A stretch of DNA of 64,000 nucleotides from Myxococcales bacterium (GTDB taxonomy: Bacteria > Myxococcota > Bradymonadia > UBA7976 > UBA1532). The notes beneath the pieces are model-generated. The model was not told the DNA's origin, did no database searches, and worked only from the letters and a program-made list of their open reading frames with translations. The stretch spans positions 60,278-124,277 of the forward strand of contig JACKDM010000006.1 of NCBI GenBank assembly GCA_020633515.1, read 5' to 3'. Below, piece by piece: positions 51,072-58,851 of this stretch. How positions within the stretch are numbered: position 1 is the stretch's first letter; every line of letters begins with the position of its first letter. The translations under genes were made by a program, and so were the position numbers.

Positions 51072-51649
51072 TGTCCGCCGTGCTCTCTGCTCTCGCCGGG
51101 TCCGTCCGCTTCACCGTCGTGATGGTCGCGCTGTGCGGCCTCGCCTATCCGCTGGCCGCGACCGCGCTCGGCGGCGCGCTGTTCCCCTTCGAGGCGGGGG
51201 GGAGCGTGGTGGTGGTGGAGGGGCGCGCGGTGGGCTCGCGCCTCGTCGGGCAGCCGTTCGCCGCCGATCGTTACCTGCACGGGCGCCCGTCGAGCTGCGG
51301 GCATGATCCGCGGGCGCTGGCGGGGAGCAACCTGGCGCCGAGCAACCCGGCGCTGCGGGCGCGGGTGGCGCGCGACGCGGCGGCGGTGGCGGCGCGGGAG
51401 GGGATCGCGCCGGGCGCGGTGCCGCCGGCGCTGGTCGCGGCCTCGGGCTCGTGCATCGATCCGCACCTGACCCCGGCGGCGGCGCGGGTGCAGGTCGCGC
51501 GGATCGCGCGGGCGCGGGGGCTCGATCCGCGGGCGGTCGGGGCGGTGATCGAGGCGCACGTCGAGGGCGAGGGCGCGCTCGCGCTCGGGGGGCCGCGGGT
51601 CTCGGTGCTCGACGTCAACCTCGCGCTCGACGGGCTCGCGGGTGAGTGA
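51068..51649 (+). CDS. kdpC: Potassium-transporting ATPase subunit C
   Basis: 193 residues. One N-terminal membrane helix, then the periplasmic domain with [30 protein letters not shown] and [20 protein letters not shown]. Two adjacent ATGs (51068, 51071); the first overlaps the kdpB stop as ATGA. Two Cys (SSCGHD, GSCIDP) replace the usual Ser/Ala residues and might form a disulfide. Confidence 0.96.
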
Positions 51650-54335
51650 CGCGCGGCCCGATCCCGATCGGCTCCTCGCCGCGCTCGATCGCGCGCGGCC
51701 GGGGTCGCGCGGGCGGCTCAAGGTGTTCCTCGGCGCGGCGGCGGGGGTGGGCAAGACGGTCGCGATGCTGCGGGCGGCGCGGCTCGCGGTCGCCGAGGGG
51801 CGGGACGTGGTCGTGGGCGTGGTCGAGACGCACGGGCGCGCGGAGACGGCCGCCGAGATCGGGGCGCTCGAGGTGCTGCCGCGGCGGGTCTCGACGCGGG
51901 CCGGGGCGCTGCCCGATCTCGACCTCGACGCGGTGCTCGCGCGGCGGCCGGAGGTGGTGGTCGTCGACGAGCTCGCGCACAGCGTCGCGCCGGGCGGGCG
52001 GCACGCGAAGCGATGGCAGGAGGTCAGCGAGCTCGTCGACGCCGGGGTCGAGGTGTGGACGGCGATGAACATCCAGCACCTCGAGAGCCACAACGACGTC
52101 GTCGAGCGGCTGACCGGGGTGCGGGTGGGCGAGACGGTGCCCGATCACGTGCTCGACGGCGCCGACGAGATCGAGGTGATCGATCTGACGCCGGAGGATC
52201 TGCGGGCGCGGCTCGAGGCGGGGCGGGTGTATCGGCCGGAGCAGGCGCGGCGAGCGCTCGATGGCTTCTTCCGGCGGGGCAACCTGCTCGCGCTGCGGCA
52301 GCTCGCGCTGCGGCACGCGGCGAGCCGGGTGGGCGAGCAGGTCGACGACTACCGCGACCGCGAGCTGATGGGGCGGGTGTGGGCCGCCGCCGAGCGGCTG
52401 CTCGTCGCGGTGGGGCCGAGCCCGCTCTCGGCGCGGCTGGTGCGGGTGGCGTCGCGCATGGCGCGCGCGCTGGATGTGCCGTGGCACGCGGTGACCGTCG
52501 AGCCGCTGCACGGCGGGCGGCCGGAGGCCCAAGCGCGGGCGCTCGGCCACCTGCGCCTCGCCGAACAGCTCGGCGCCGAGACGGCGAGCCTCACCGCGGC
52601 GGGGGTCGCCGAGGCGCTCGTGGGCTACGCGCGGCAGATCAACGCGACCCTGATCGTGCTCGGCGCGCCGGCGCGGCGGAGCTGGCGGGAGCGGCTGCGC
52701 GAGTCGCCGCTCGACGGGGTGATCCGGCTCGCGACCGACGTGGAGGTGCACGTCGTGCCGACCGACGCCGGCGCCGCGGCGGGCGCGGGGGCGCCGGTCG
52801 CTTCGCGGGCGCGGCGGCTGCGGGTCCGGCTCGCCGATCTCGGGCTCGCGGCCGCGCCGGTCGCGCTCGCGAGCGGGCTCGCGGGCTGGCTCGCGCCGTG
52901 GCTCTCCGAGTCGGACGTCATCATGGTCTACCTCGCGGCGGTGATCGTCGCGTCGTTCCGGCTGAGCCGCGTCGCGAGCCTGCTCTCGGCGGTGCTCGCG
53001 GTGCTCGCGTTCAACTTCTTCTTCACCGCGCCGCGCTTCACGCTGTTCGTCAACGACAGCGCCTATTGGCTGACCTTCCTCATCGTGGGCGGCGTGGGGC
53101 TGCTCGTGGCGTCGCTCGCGGCGCGGGCGCGCGAGCAGGCGCAGGTGGTGGCGGCGCGGGAGGGCGAGGCGCGGGAGCTGTACCGGCTCGCGCGTCGGCT
53201 GGGGGTGGCGGAGACCCCGGAGGCGGTCGCCGAGGTGGCGGCCGACCAGCTCCACCGGCTGCTCGGCGCCGACGTGGTGGTGCTGCTGCCGGCGGCGGGC
53301 GGGCTGGCGCGGGTCGCGGCGCGCGGGGTGGTGCCCGACGGCGACGTGGACCGGGCGTGCGCGGAGTGGGTGGCGCAGCGCGGCGAGCCGGCGGGGCCGG
53401 GGACGGCGACGCTGGTCGGCGCCGAGCTCTGCTACCTGCCGCTGCTGCGCGGCGAGCGGGTCGTGGGCGTGATCGGGGTGCGGCCGCGTGATGGCGTCGG
53501 TCAGCCCGAGCAGCGGCACCTGATCGCGACGGTGGCGGCGCTGGTGAGCGAGCTGCTCGATCGGCTGCGGGTGGAGGCCGACGCGACCGCGGCGCGGGTC
53601 TCGGCGGAGACGGAGCGGGTGCGCAGCACGCTGCTGTCGAGCGTCTCGCACGATCTGCGCACGCCGCTGGCGGCGATCACGGGCGCGGCGACGACCTTGC
53701 TCGATCGGAGCGACCACCTCGACGCGGCGACGCGCGCGGAGCTGCTGACGCGGGTCGCCGAGGAGGCGCGGCGGCTCGCGCGGCTGCTCGATGGCGTGCT
53801 GCACATGACCCGGCTCGACAGCGGGAGCATCACCCCGGCGCTGGAGTGGGAGATCCCGGCCGAGATCGCGGGCACGGCGGCGGCGCGGGTGGCGCCGCAC
53901 GCGGCCGGGCGCGCGCTGCGGATCGACGCGCCGGCGGCGCCCTTCCTCGCCCGGCTCGACGCGGTGCTCGTCGAGCAGCTCCTCGTCAACTACCTCGACA
54001 ACGCGCTGGTGCACGGCGAGGGGCCGATCGATCTGACGGTGCGCGAGGCGGGGGGCGAGGTGGTCTTCGAGGTCGCCGATCGGGGGCCGGGGCTGCCGGC
54101 GGGGGATCCGGCGCGGCTGTTCCAGAAGTTCGTGCGCGGCGACAGCCGGCGGCGGCCGGGCGCGGGGCTGGGTCTGGCGATCTGCAAGGCGATCGCGGGC
54201 GTGCACGGGGGCGCGGTGTGGGCGGCGCCGCGGGTCGGCGGGGGCGCGGTCTTCGGGGCGCGCTTCCCGCGGGGCGACGGGGGGGAGGCGCCGCGCGTCG
54301 AGAGCATCCTGGGTGATCCGGTGGAGGTGTCATGA
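51642..54335 (+). CDS. kdpD: Osmosensitive potassium-channel sensor histidine kinase KdpD
   Basis: 897 residues from GTG 51642, overlapping kdpC by 8 nt. N-terminal KdpD domain with Walker A FLGAAAGVGKT and VVVDELAHS, USP domain (about 240-360), four membrane helices (about 395-490), GAF-like domain, HisKA H-box SSVSHDLRTPLAAITGAA near residue 670, and HATPase (NYLDNALVHGE, DRGPGLP, GAGLGLAICK). Senses low potassium / turgor and phosphorylates KdpE. Confidence 0.97.
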   Translation: MSDARPDPDRLLAALDRARPGSRGRLKVFLGAAAGVGKTVAMLRAARLAVAEGRDVVVGVVETHGRAETAAEIGALEVLPRRVSTRAGALPDLDLDAVLARRPEVVVVDELAHSVAPGGRHAKRWQEVSELVDAGVEVWTAMNIQHLESHNDVVERLTGVRVGETVPDHVLDGADEIEVIDLTPEDLRARLEAGRVYRPEQARRALDGFFRRGNLLALRQLALRHAASRVGEQVDDYRDRELMGRVWAAAERLLVAVGPSPLSARLVRVASRMARALDVPWHAVTVEPLHGGRPEAQARALGHLRLAEQLGAETASLTAAGVAEALVGYARQINATLIVLGAPARRSWRERLRESPLDGVIRLATDVEVHVVPTDAGAAAGAGAPVASRARRLRVRLADLGLAAAPVALASGLAGWLAPWLSESDVIMVYLAAVIVASFRLSRVASLLSAVLAVLAFNFFFTAPRFTLFVNDSAYWLTFLIVGGVGLLVASLAARAREQAQVVAAREGEARELYRLARRLGVAETPEAVAEVAADQLHRLLGADVVVLLPAAGGLARVAARGVVPDGDVDRACAEWVAQRGEPAGPGTATLVGAELCYLPLLRGERVVGVIGVRPRDGVGQPEQRHLIATVAALVSELLDRLRVEADATAARVSAETERVRSTLLSSVSHDLRTPLAAITGAATTLLDRSDHLDAATRAELLTRVAEEARRLARLLDGVLHMTRLDSGSITPALEWEIPAEIAGTAAARVAPHAAGRALRIDAPAAPFLARLDAVLVEQLLVNYLDNALVHGEGPIDLTVREAGGEVVFEVADRGPGLPAGDPARLFQKFVRGDSRRRPGAGLGLAICKAIAGVHGGAVWAAPRVGGGAVFGARFPRGDGGEAPRVESILGDPVEVS

Positions 54336-55033
54336 GCAGCGCGCCCACGATCCTGGTGGTCGAAGACGAGCCGCCGATGCAGTCGTTCCTGCAGAGCCTC
54401 GTGCGGAGCCACGCGCTCAAGGCGCTGCTGGCGGCCTCGGTGGAAGAGGCGGTGGCGCTGGCGGCGATGCACACGCCCGATGTGGTGCTGCTCGATCTGG
54501 GGCTGCCCGATGGCGATGGGCTCGACGTGGTGCGGCGTCTGCGGGCGTGGTCGACGACGCCGATCCTCGTGATCTCGGCGCGGGGCCGGGAGCGGGACAA
54601 GGTGGACGCGCTGGACGCGGGCGCGGATGACTACCTGACCAAGCCGTTCTCGGCGCAGGAGCTGATGGCGCGGATCCGGGTGGCGCTGCGTCATCGGGCG
54701 CAGCGGGGGGGCGACGAGGGGCCGGTGTTCGCGGTGGATGGGTTGAGCGTGGATCTGGCGCGGCGGCTCGTGCGGCGGGATGGGGCGGAGGTGGCGCTGA
54801 CGCCGACGGAGTACAAGATCCTCGAGCACCTGGTGCTGCACGCGGGGCGGGTGGTGACCCATGCGCAGATCCTGCGCGCGGTGTGGGGGCCGCACGCGAC
54901 GACGCGGGCGCATTACGTGCGGGTGCATGTGCATGCGCTGCGGGGCAAGATCGAGCGGGATCCGACGCAGCCGCGGATCCTGGTGACGGAGTCGGGGATC
55001 GGCTATCGGCTGCTGGATGAGCTGCCGCCTTGA
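54332..55033 (+). CDS. kdpE: Response regulator KdpE (OmpR family)
   Basis: 233 residues. Receiver with phospho-accepting Asp near residue 55 (VVLLDLGLPDGDGLDVV) and Lys in YLTKPFS; C-terminal winged helix (VALTPTEYKILEHLVLHAGR; THAQILRAVWGP; YVRVHVHALRGKIE). ATGA overlap with kdpD. Expected to activate the kdp promoter; see the direct repeats at 47118 and 55062. Confidence 0.97.
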   Translation: MSSAPTILVVEDEPPMQSFLQSLVRSHALKALLAASVEEAVALAAMHTPDVVLLDLGLPDGDGLDVVRRLRAWSTTPILVISARGRERDKVDALDAGADDYLTKPFSAQELMARIRVALRHRAQRGGDEGPVFAVDGLSVDLARRLVRRDGAEVALTPTEYKILEHLVLHAGRVVTHAQILRAVWGPHATTRAHYVRVHVHALRGKIERDPTQPRILVTESGIGYRLLDELPP

Positions 55034-55061
55034 TGGGATCTGAACACGCGGGGGCGGGGCG

Positions 55062-55078
55062 TTGAGCGTCTCTTGATG
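55062..55078 (+). promoter_or_regulatory. Second candidate KdpE direct-repeat box
   Basis: TTGAGCGTCTCTTGATG: TTGA half-sites again 11 bp apart, 46 bp before the 27-aa peptide gene. TAGGAT (55089-55094) is a possible -10. CTGAACAC followed by a CGGGG block also occurs in both this region and the kdpF control region. Confidence 0.42.
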
Positions 55079-55123
55079 GCCGGGCGGGTAGGATGGAGCC
55101 TCACGGTCGTGGGGGTCGCGGCG

Positions 55124-55207
55124 ATGGGTGAGACTGCCTGGGTGCTGTTTGCGGTGGGATGGGTGGTGTGCCTCGCGCTGGTGCTGATCGGCGTCCGGTC
55201 TCGCTGA
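55124..55207 (+). CDS. 27-residue single-helix membrane peptide next to kdpE
   Basis: Reads MGETAWVLFAVGWVVCLALV then LIGVRSR and a TGA. A short polar start, one 19-20-residue hydrophobic helix and a basic end resemble KdpF and other small bacterial membrane peptides. The ribosome-binding site is weak (GGGGGTCGCGGCG). Position between kdpE and a convergent gene, with a kdp-like repeat upstream, suggests a potassium-responsive small protein. No homologue is claimed. Confidence 0.5.
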   Translation: MGETAWVLFAVGWVVCLALVLIGVRSR

Positions 55208-55227
55208 GCGCGGACGGCGGGTGATGG

Positions 55228-56277
55228 CTACTTGCGGCGCTTGAGGTAGACGGCCTGGTTCATCGCGTTGATGTTCTTCTGGATGACATGGGGGATGTTC
55301 TGGCGGCCGCTGTTGCTCTCGCCGTACTTGCTCTTGAGCTTCGCCTTGACGGCGTCGCTGACGGCGTCGGCGAGGTCGAGGGTGAAGTCGGCGTTCTGCT
55401 GGATGATGTCGGTGATGATGGGATCTTCGCCCTTGATCTGGAGCGCGGCCTGGCCCTGGATGGGCTTGCCGCCGGCGTTGTATCCCATCATGACGATGGC
55501 ATGGTCGTCCTTGGAGCCGCCGCGGATGTGGTCGATCTTGGTGGAGACGTAGAGCCCGGCGCCGCCGAAGCAGGGGGAGTCGTCCATCTTCCAGGTGCGA
55601 TAGTTGGAGTCGTTGCTCTCGTACTCCATCGCCTGGTCGTCTTTGTCGTTGAAGTGATGGCCGATGGCATCTTCGAAGCGGTCGTTGCTGAACGCGACGT
55701 AGACGTCGGGGGCGACGAAGGCGCCGGTCGAGACCGAGTAGACGAGCTTGTTGAGGTTGTGGTTGGCGACGGCGATGAAGTTGAGGCGGCCGCCGTCATC
55801 GCTGAGCTTGACGATGAGCTTGGAGAAGTAGTTGCACGCGTTGCCGATGGCATGCACGACCTTGCCGGTGATCTCGGCGACGATGGGATCGATCTCGACG
55901 AGCGCGCCTTCGGAGAGGACGTCGATGATGCCATCGACGGCGGCTTCGGCGGCGTAGGCGGTGAGGTCGATGACCCAGTCGGGGGCGGTGTAGCCGTCGT
56001 TGCCGGCCTCCCAGCTCATCTTGATCCGGGTGAGGGTGCCATCGGCTGCGTAGTAGACCTTGAGGGTGACGTGGTCGTCGGTGGCGCCGCCGCGGATGTG
56101 GTCCTGCTCGACCTTGAGGCGGATCCCGCCGTCGTCGGTGTTGGCGGCGGTGGGCTTGTAGGTGCGGTATTCGGCGTCTTCGCTGTCGAACTTCGCGGCG
56201 TCGCCGTCCTTGTCGTTCCAGCCGTGGGGGTAGAGGCTGGCGAGGACGTCGGTGTAGACCTTGATCGGGGCGCTCAT
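55228..56277 (-). CDS. Cytosolic protein with an internal duplicated domain, 349 aa
   Basis: Two copies of the same 65-residue unit: first WNDKDGDAAKFDSEDAEYRTYK ... DHIRGGATDDHVTLKVYY near residues 20-80, second FNDKDDQAMEYESNDSNYRTWK ... DHIRGGSKDDHAIVMMGY near 215-285. Between them is a region with LVEIDPIVAEITGKVVHAIG. No signal peptide or membrane segment. The composition (Asp, Asn, Lys, Tyr) differs from neighbours. Family unknown; the repeated Asp/Asn-rich NDKDGD and DHIRGG motifs could bind a divalent metal. Start ATG 56277 is preceded by GGAG. Confidence 0.78.
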   Translation of the reverse strand: MSAPIKVYTDVLASLYPHGWNDKDGDAAKFDSEDAEYRTYKPTAANTDDGGIRLKVEQDHIRGGATDDHVTLKVYYAADGTLTRIKMSWEAGNDGYTAPDWVIDLTAYAAEAAVDGIIDVLSEGALVEIDPIVAEITGKVVHAIGNACNYFSKLIVKLSDDGGRLNFIAVANHNLNKLVYSVSTGAFVAPDVYVAFSNDRFEDAIGHHFNDKDDQAMEYESNDSNYRTWKMDDSPCFGGAGLYVSTKIDHIRGGSKDDHAIVMMGYNAGGKPIQGQAALQIKGEDPIITDIIQQNADFTLDLADAVSDAVKAKLKSKYGESNSGRQNIPHVIQKNINAMNQAVYLKRRK

Positions 56278-56558
56278 GGCATGGCTCCAGCGAGGGGCGG
56301 TGGTTGCGTCGGCGAGGGCGCCGATGGGTGGGGGGTGGAGCAATGGGTGTGCCAGCGGAGGGATGAGGGTGGTGGGGCGGCGTGGGGGGGGGCGGAGGGT
56401 TCGCGGGTGGGTTCGTACCGTTCGGGGGACGGTTCGGGGGCGGTTGCGCGAGGGACGGGGTGCGAGGGGCGTGCCCGGGGGCGTGAGGTGGGCGTCAGAG
56501 GCCGGCGGGGGGTGGTGGTCTGGGGGTGGCGATGGCAAGCTCGGGGTGGAGGTGCGCG

Positions 56559-56942
56559 ATGAGCGAGCGTGAGGTGAGCGAGGGTGAGGTGCGGCGGGCG
56601 GATGGCAATCTGTTGGTGGGGGCGGTGCCGCCGGAGTCGGGGGAGCGGTTCGAGACGGTGCGGTGGGTCGGGGGGGTGCAGATCGAGCGGATCGTGAGCT
56701 CGGGGGCGCCGGAGCCGGGGGTGTATGTGCAGGCGCAGGATGAGTGGGTGGTGGTGCTGCGGGGCGGGGGGACGGTGGTGGTCGAGGGGCGGCGGGTGGT
56801 GTTGGAGGTGGGGGATCATCTGTTTCTGCCGGCGGGGGTGGCGCATTGGGTGGAGCGGACGGAGGCGGGGACGGTGTGGCTGGCGGTGCATGTGCATCCG
56901 GGGGGGAGGCCGCCGGATGGGGTGGGGAGCCATGGGGAGTGA
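56559..56942 (+). CDS. Small cupin-domain protein
   Basis: 127 residues. Cupin motif 1 is degenerate (EWVVVLRGGGTVVVEGRRVVLEVGD: no HxH pair, Glu/Asp instead); motif 2 ends PAGVAHWVERTEAGTVWLAVHVHPGG with His residues. Such proteins bind metals or small ligands; a specific substrate cannot be named. Upstream, 56278-56558, contains no gene and is strongly purine-biased (G-rich on the + strand). Confidence 0.82.
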   Translation: MSEREVSEGEVRRADGNLLVGAVPPESGERFETVRWVGGVQIERIVSSGAPEPGVYVQAQDEWVVVLRGGGTVVVEGRRVVLEVGDHLFLPAGVAHWVERTEAGTVWLAVHVHPGGRPPDGVGSHGE

Positions 56943-57030
56943 TGGGGGCGCCCGCGCGGTGGGAGGATGGGCGTGATGGGATGTGATGGCGAGTGATGGG
57001 AAGCGGCGGGCGCGGTGCGGGGGGTGAGGG

Positions 57031-57630
57031 CTACCAGCGCTTCTTGCGGCGGTTGTCGTGCTCCCAGGCGTCGAAGGCGGCGAGGTAGTCGCGGGTGAGG
57101 CGCTCGGGGTCGAGGCGGAGGAGGGGGGCGATCTGGCGGAGGAAGCCTTTGAGGTAGACCTTGGCGGGGAGGTCGGGCCAGGTCTCGGTTTCGATGCAGC
57201 GGAGGGTGAAGACGCCGATCTTGGTGCGGTCGGCGATCTCTTCGAGGTGGAGGCCGAGGAGGTGGCGGACGCGGTGGATGATTTCGCCGCGGAGGGGGGT
57301 GTCGGGGGGGAGGCCGAGGGCGGCGAGGGGGTCGCGGATCCGGTCGGCGGCGGGCGCGGGGGCGGGGGGGAGCGAGGGGGCGGGGCTGTCGGGGCGGCGG
57401 GCGCGGTCGGTCGGGGGGCGGCGGGCGGCGGTGGTGAGGGTGGCGCAGGCGGCGTCGAGGCGTTCGACGAGGCGGCGGGCTTCGTCGCGGGTGTAGAGGC
57501 CGTAGACGACGGGGGAGTCGGGGGCGAAGAGGTGGATGAGGAGGCGGTGCTGTTTGCGGATCTGGTCTTCGGGGGCGTCGGGGTCGACTTCGAGGAGCGC
57601 GGCGGCGGCGCTGAGGTCGGGGGGCGTCAT
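57031..57630 (-). CDS. Protein with J-like N-terminus and RodZ-type HTH_25 domain
   Basis: 199 residues. Residues about 1-65 (LLEVDPDAPEDQIRKQHRLL, YTRDEARRLVERLDAACATL) resemble a degenerate J-like helical domain lacking HPD. After a Pro-rich linker, residues about 120-190 (HRVRHLLGLHLEEIADRTKI, KVYLKGFLRQIAPLLRLDPE) form an HTH_25 fold as in RodZ. No membrane helix. ATG overlaps the upstream ATPase stop by 4 nt, so the two form a module. Confidence 0.82.
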   Translation of the reverse strand: MTPPDLSAAAALLEVDPDAPEDQIRKQHRLLIHLFAPDSPVVYGLYTRDEARRLVERLDAACATLTTAARRPPTDRARRPDSPAPSLPPAPAPAADRIRDPLAALGLPPDTPLRGEIIHRVRHLLGLHLEEIADRTKIGVFTLRCIETETWPDLPAKVYLKGFLRQIAPLLRLDPERLTRDYLAAFDAWEHDNRRKKRW

Positions 57631-58757
57631 GGGCGGCTCCGGGTGAGGGCGGCGACGCGGCGGGCGATGGGGTCGAGGGCGAGGCTGTAGGCGGCGCCGG
57701 GGTAGGCGAGGAGGAGGGGGCGGTGGCGGCGGGCGGCGTCGAGGACGGCGTCGTCGAAGTCGAGGGCGCCGAGGTATTCGGCGGTGATGCCCCAGCGGCG
57801 GCGGAGGGCGGAGGTGATGCCGGTGCCCATCTCGCGGTCGGCGCGGCTGCGGGTGCGGTTGAGGATGAGGCGGGGGGTGAAGGCGAGGAGGCGGGCGCGG
57901 ATGGCCTGGGCGGCGGCGGGGTGGTGGGGCGTGAGGGCGCGGATGAGGGCGAGGGGGCCGTCGAGGTCGGGGAGGGCGGTGAGGGTGGCGCGGGCGGCTT
58001 GCGCGGGGGGGTCGTCGCCGTGGAGGAGGCGGCGCCAGAGGGCGGCGCGGAGCCAGGCGTAGGCGCGTTCGATGGCGGCGGGGAGGGGCTCGGCGATGAT
58101 GAGGGCGACGTGGGCGGTGAGCCAGGTGTCGAGGGTGAGGGGGTCGGTGGCGGCGCCGAGGTCGTAGACGTGGATGGCTTCGGCGCGGTCGGTGGCGGCG
58201 GCGTGGAGCGCGGCGCGGTGGGGGTCGGCGGGGCCGGTGTAGGTGGGGCGGGCGGCGCGGAGGAGGGTGAGGGGGGCGCCGGGGATGGGCTCTGCGGGGC
58301 GAGGGGGCGGGGGGTGGAGGTGCGCGGCGGGCGGGGGGAGGAGCGGGGGGAGGCCGAGGGCGGTGTGGAGGCCGGCGCCGTTGGGGTCGAGGTCGATGGC
58401 GGCGACGCGGTGGCCGTCGCGGGCGAGGTGGAGGGCGATGTTGGCGGCGAGGAGGGTTCGGCCGACGCCGCCGGCGCCGCCGGCGATGGCGATGCGGAGG
58501 GGGCCGGGTGGGGGGTCATCGTCCCAGGGGAACTCGCCGACGAGGGAGTCGAGCTCGCGGTCTTCGTGGCCGTCGTCGTCGGGGTGGGCGGCTTCGCAGT
58601 CGAGGGTGTCGGTGGGCGCTTCGATGTCGGGCGCGAAGGCGTCGAGGGCGGCGGTGATGTCGGGGTCGTGGGCGAGGTCGAGCGCGGGGTCGGGGGCGGT
58701 GGGCGGATCGGTGGCGGGGTCGGCAGGCGGTGGCGGCGGGGTCCCGTCGTCTCGCAT
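57627..58757 (-). CDS. MinD/ParA-like P-loop ATPase
   Basis: 376 residues. An acidic N-terminal tail (about 1-85) precedes the deviant Walker A AGGAGGVGRTLLAANIALHLA (Arg in place of the usual Lys at GVGKT), AAIDLDPNGAGLHTALGL, a Pro/Ala-rich insert, and VYDLGAATDPLTLDTWLTAH (Walker B-like). C-terminal LILNRTRSRADREMGTGITS is the NKxx region of MinD/FlhG. Resembles FlhG/MinD-type positioning ATPases, but there are no flagellar or min genes nearby. Confidence 0.85.
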   Translation of the reverse strand: MRDDGTPPPPPADPATDPPTAPDPALDLAHDPDITAALDAFAPDIEAPTDTLDCEAAHPDDDGHEDRELDSLVGEFPWDDDPPPGPLRIAIAGGAGGVGRTLLAANIALHLARDGHRVAAIDLDPNGAGLHTALGLPPLLPPPAAHLHPPPPRPAEPIPGAPLTLLRAARPTYTGPADPHRAALHAAATDRAEAIHVYDLGAATDPLTLDTWLTAHVALIIAEPLPAAIERAYAWLRAALWRRLLHGDDPPAQAARATLTALPDLDGPLALIRALTPHHPAAAQAIRARLLAFTPRLILNRTRSRADREMGTGITSALRRRWGITAEYLGALDFDDAVLDAARRHRPLLLAYPGAAYSLALDPIARRVAALTRSRP

Positions 58758-58851
58758 CTCGGGTGCTCTACCGCAGCGGGGGCGGTGCTGACAACTTCGG
58801 GCGCGGTCGAGCCGGTTGCGCGGCCGGTCGGGCGGTGCGACGGTGCGGCGC

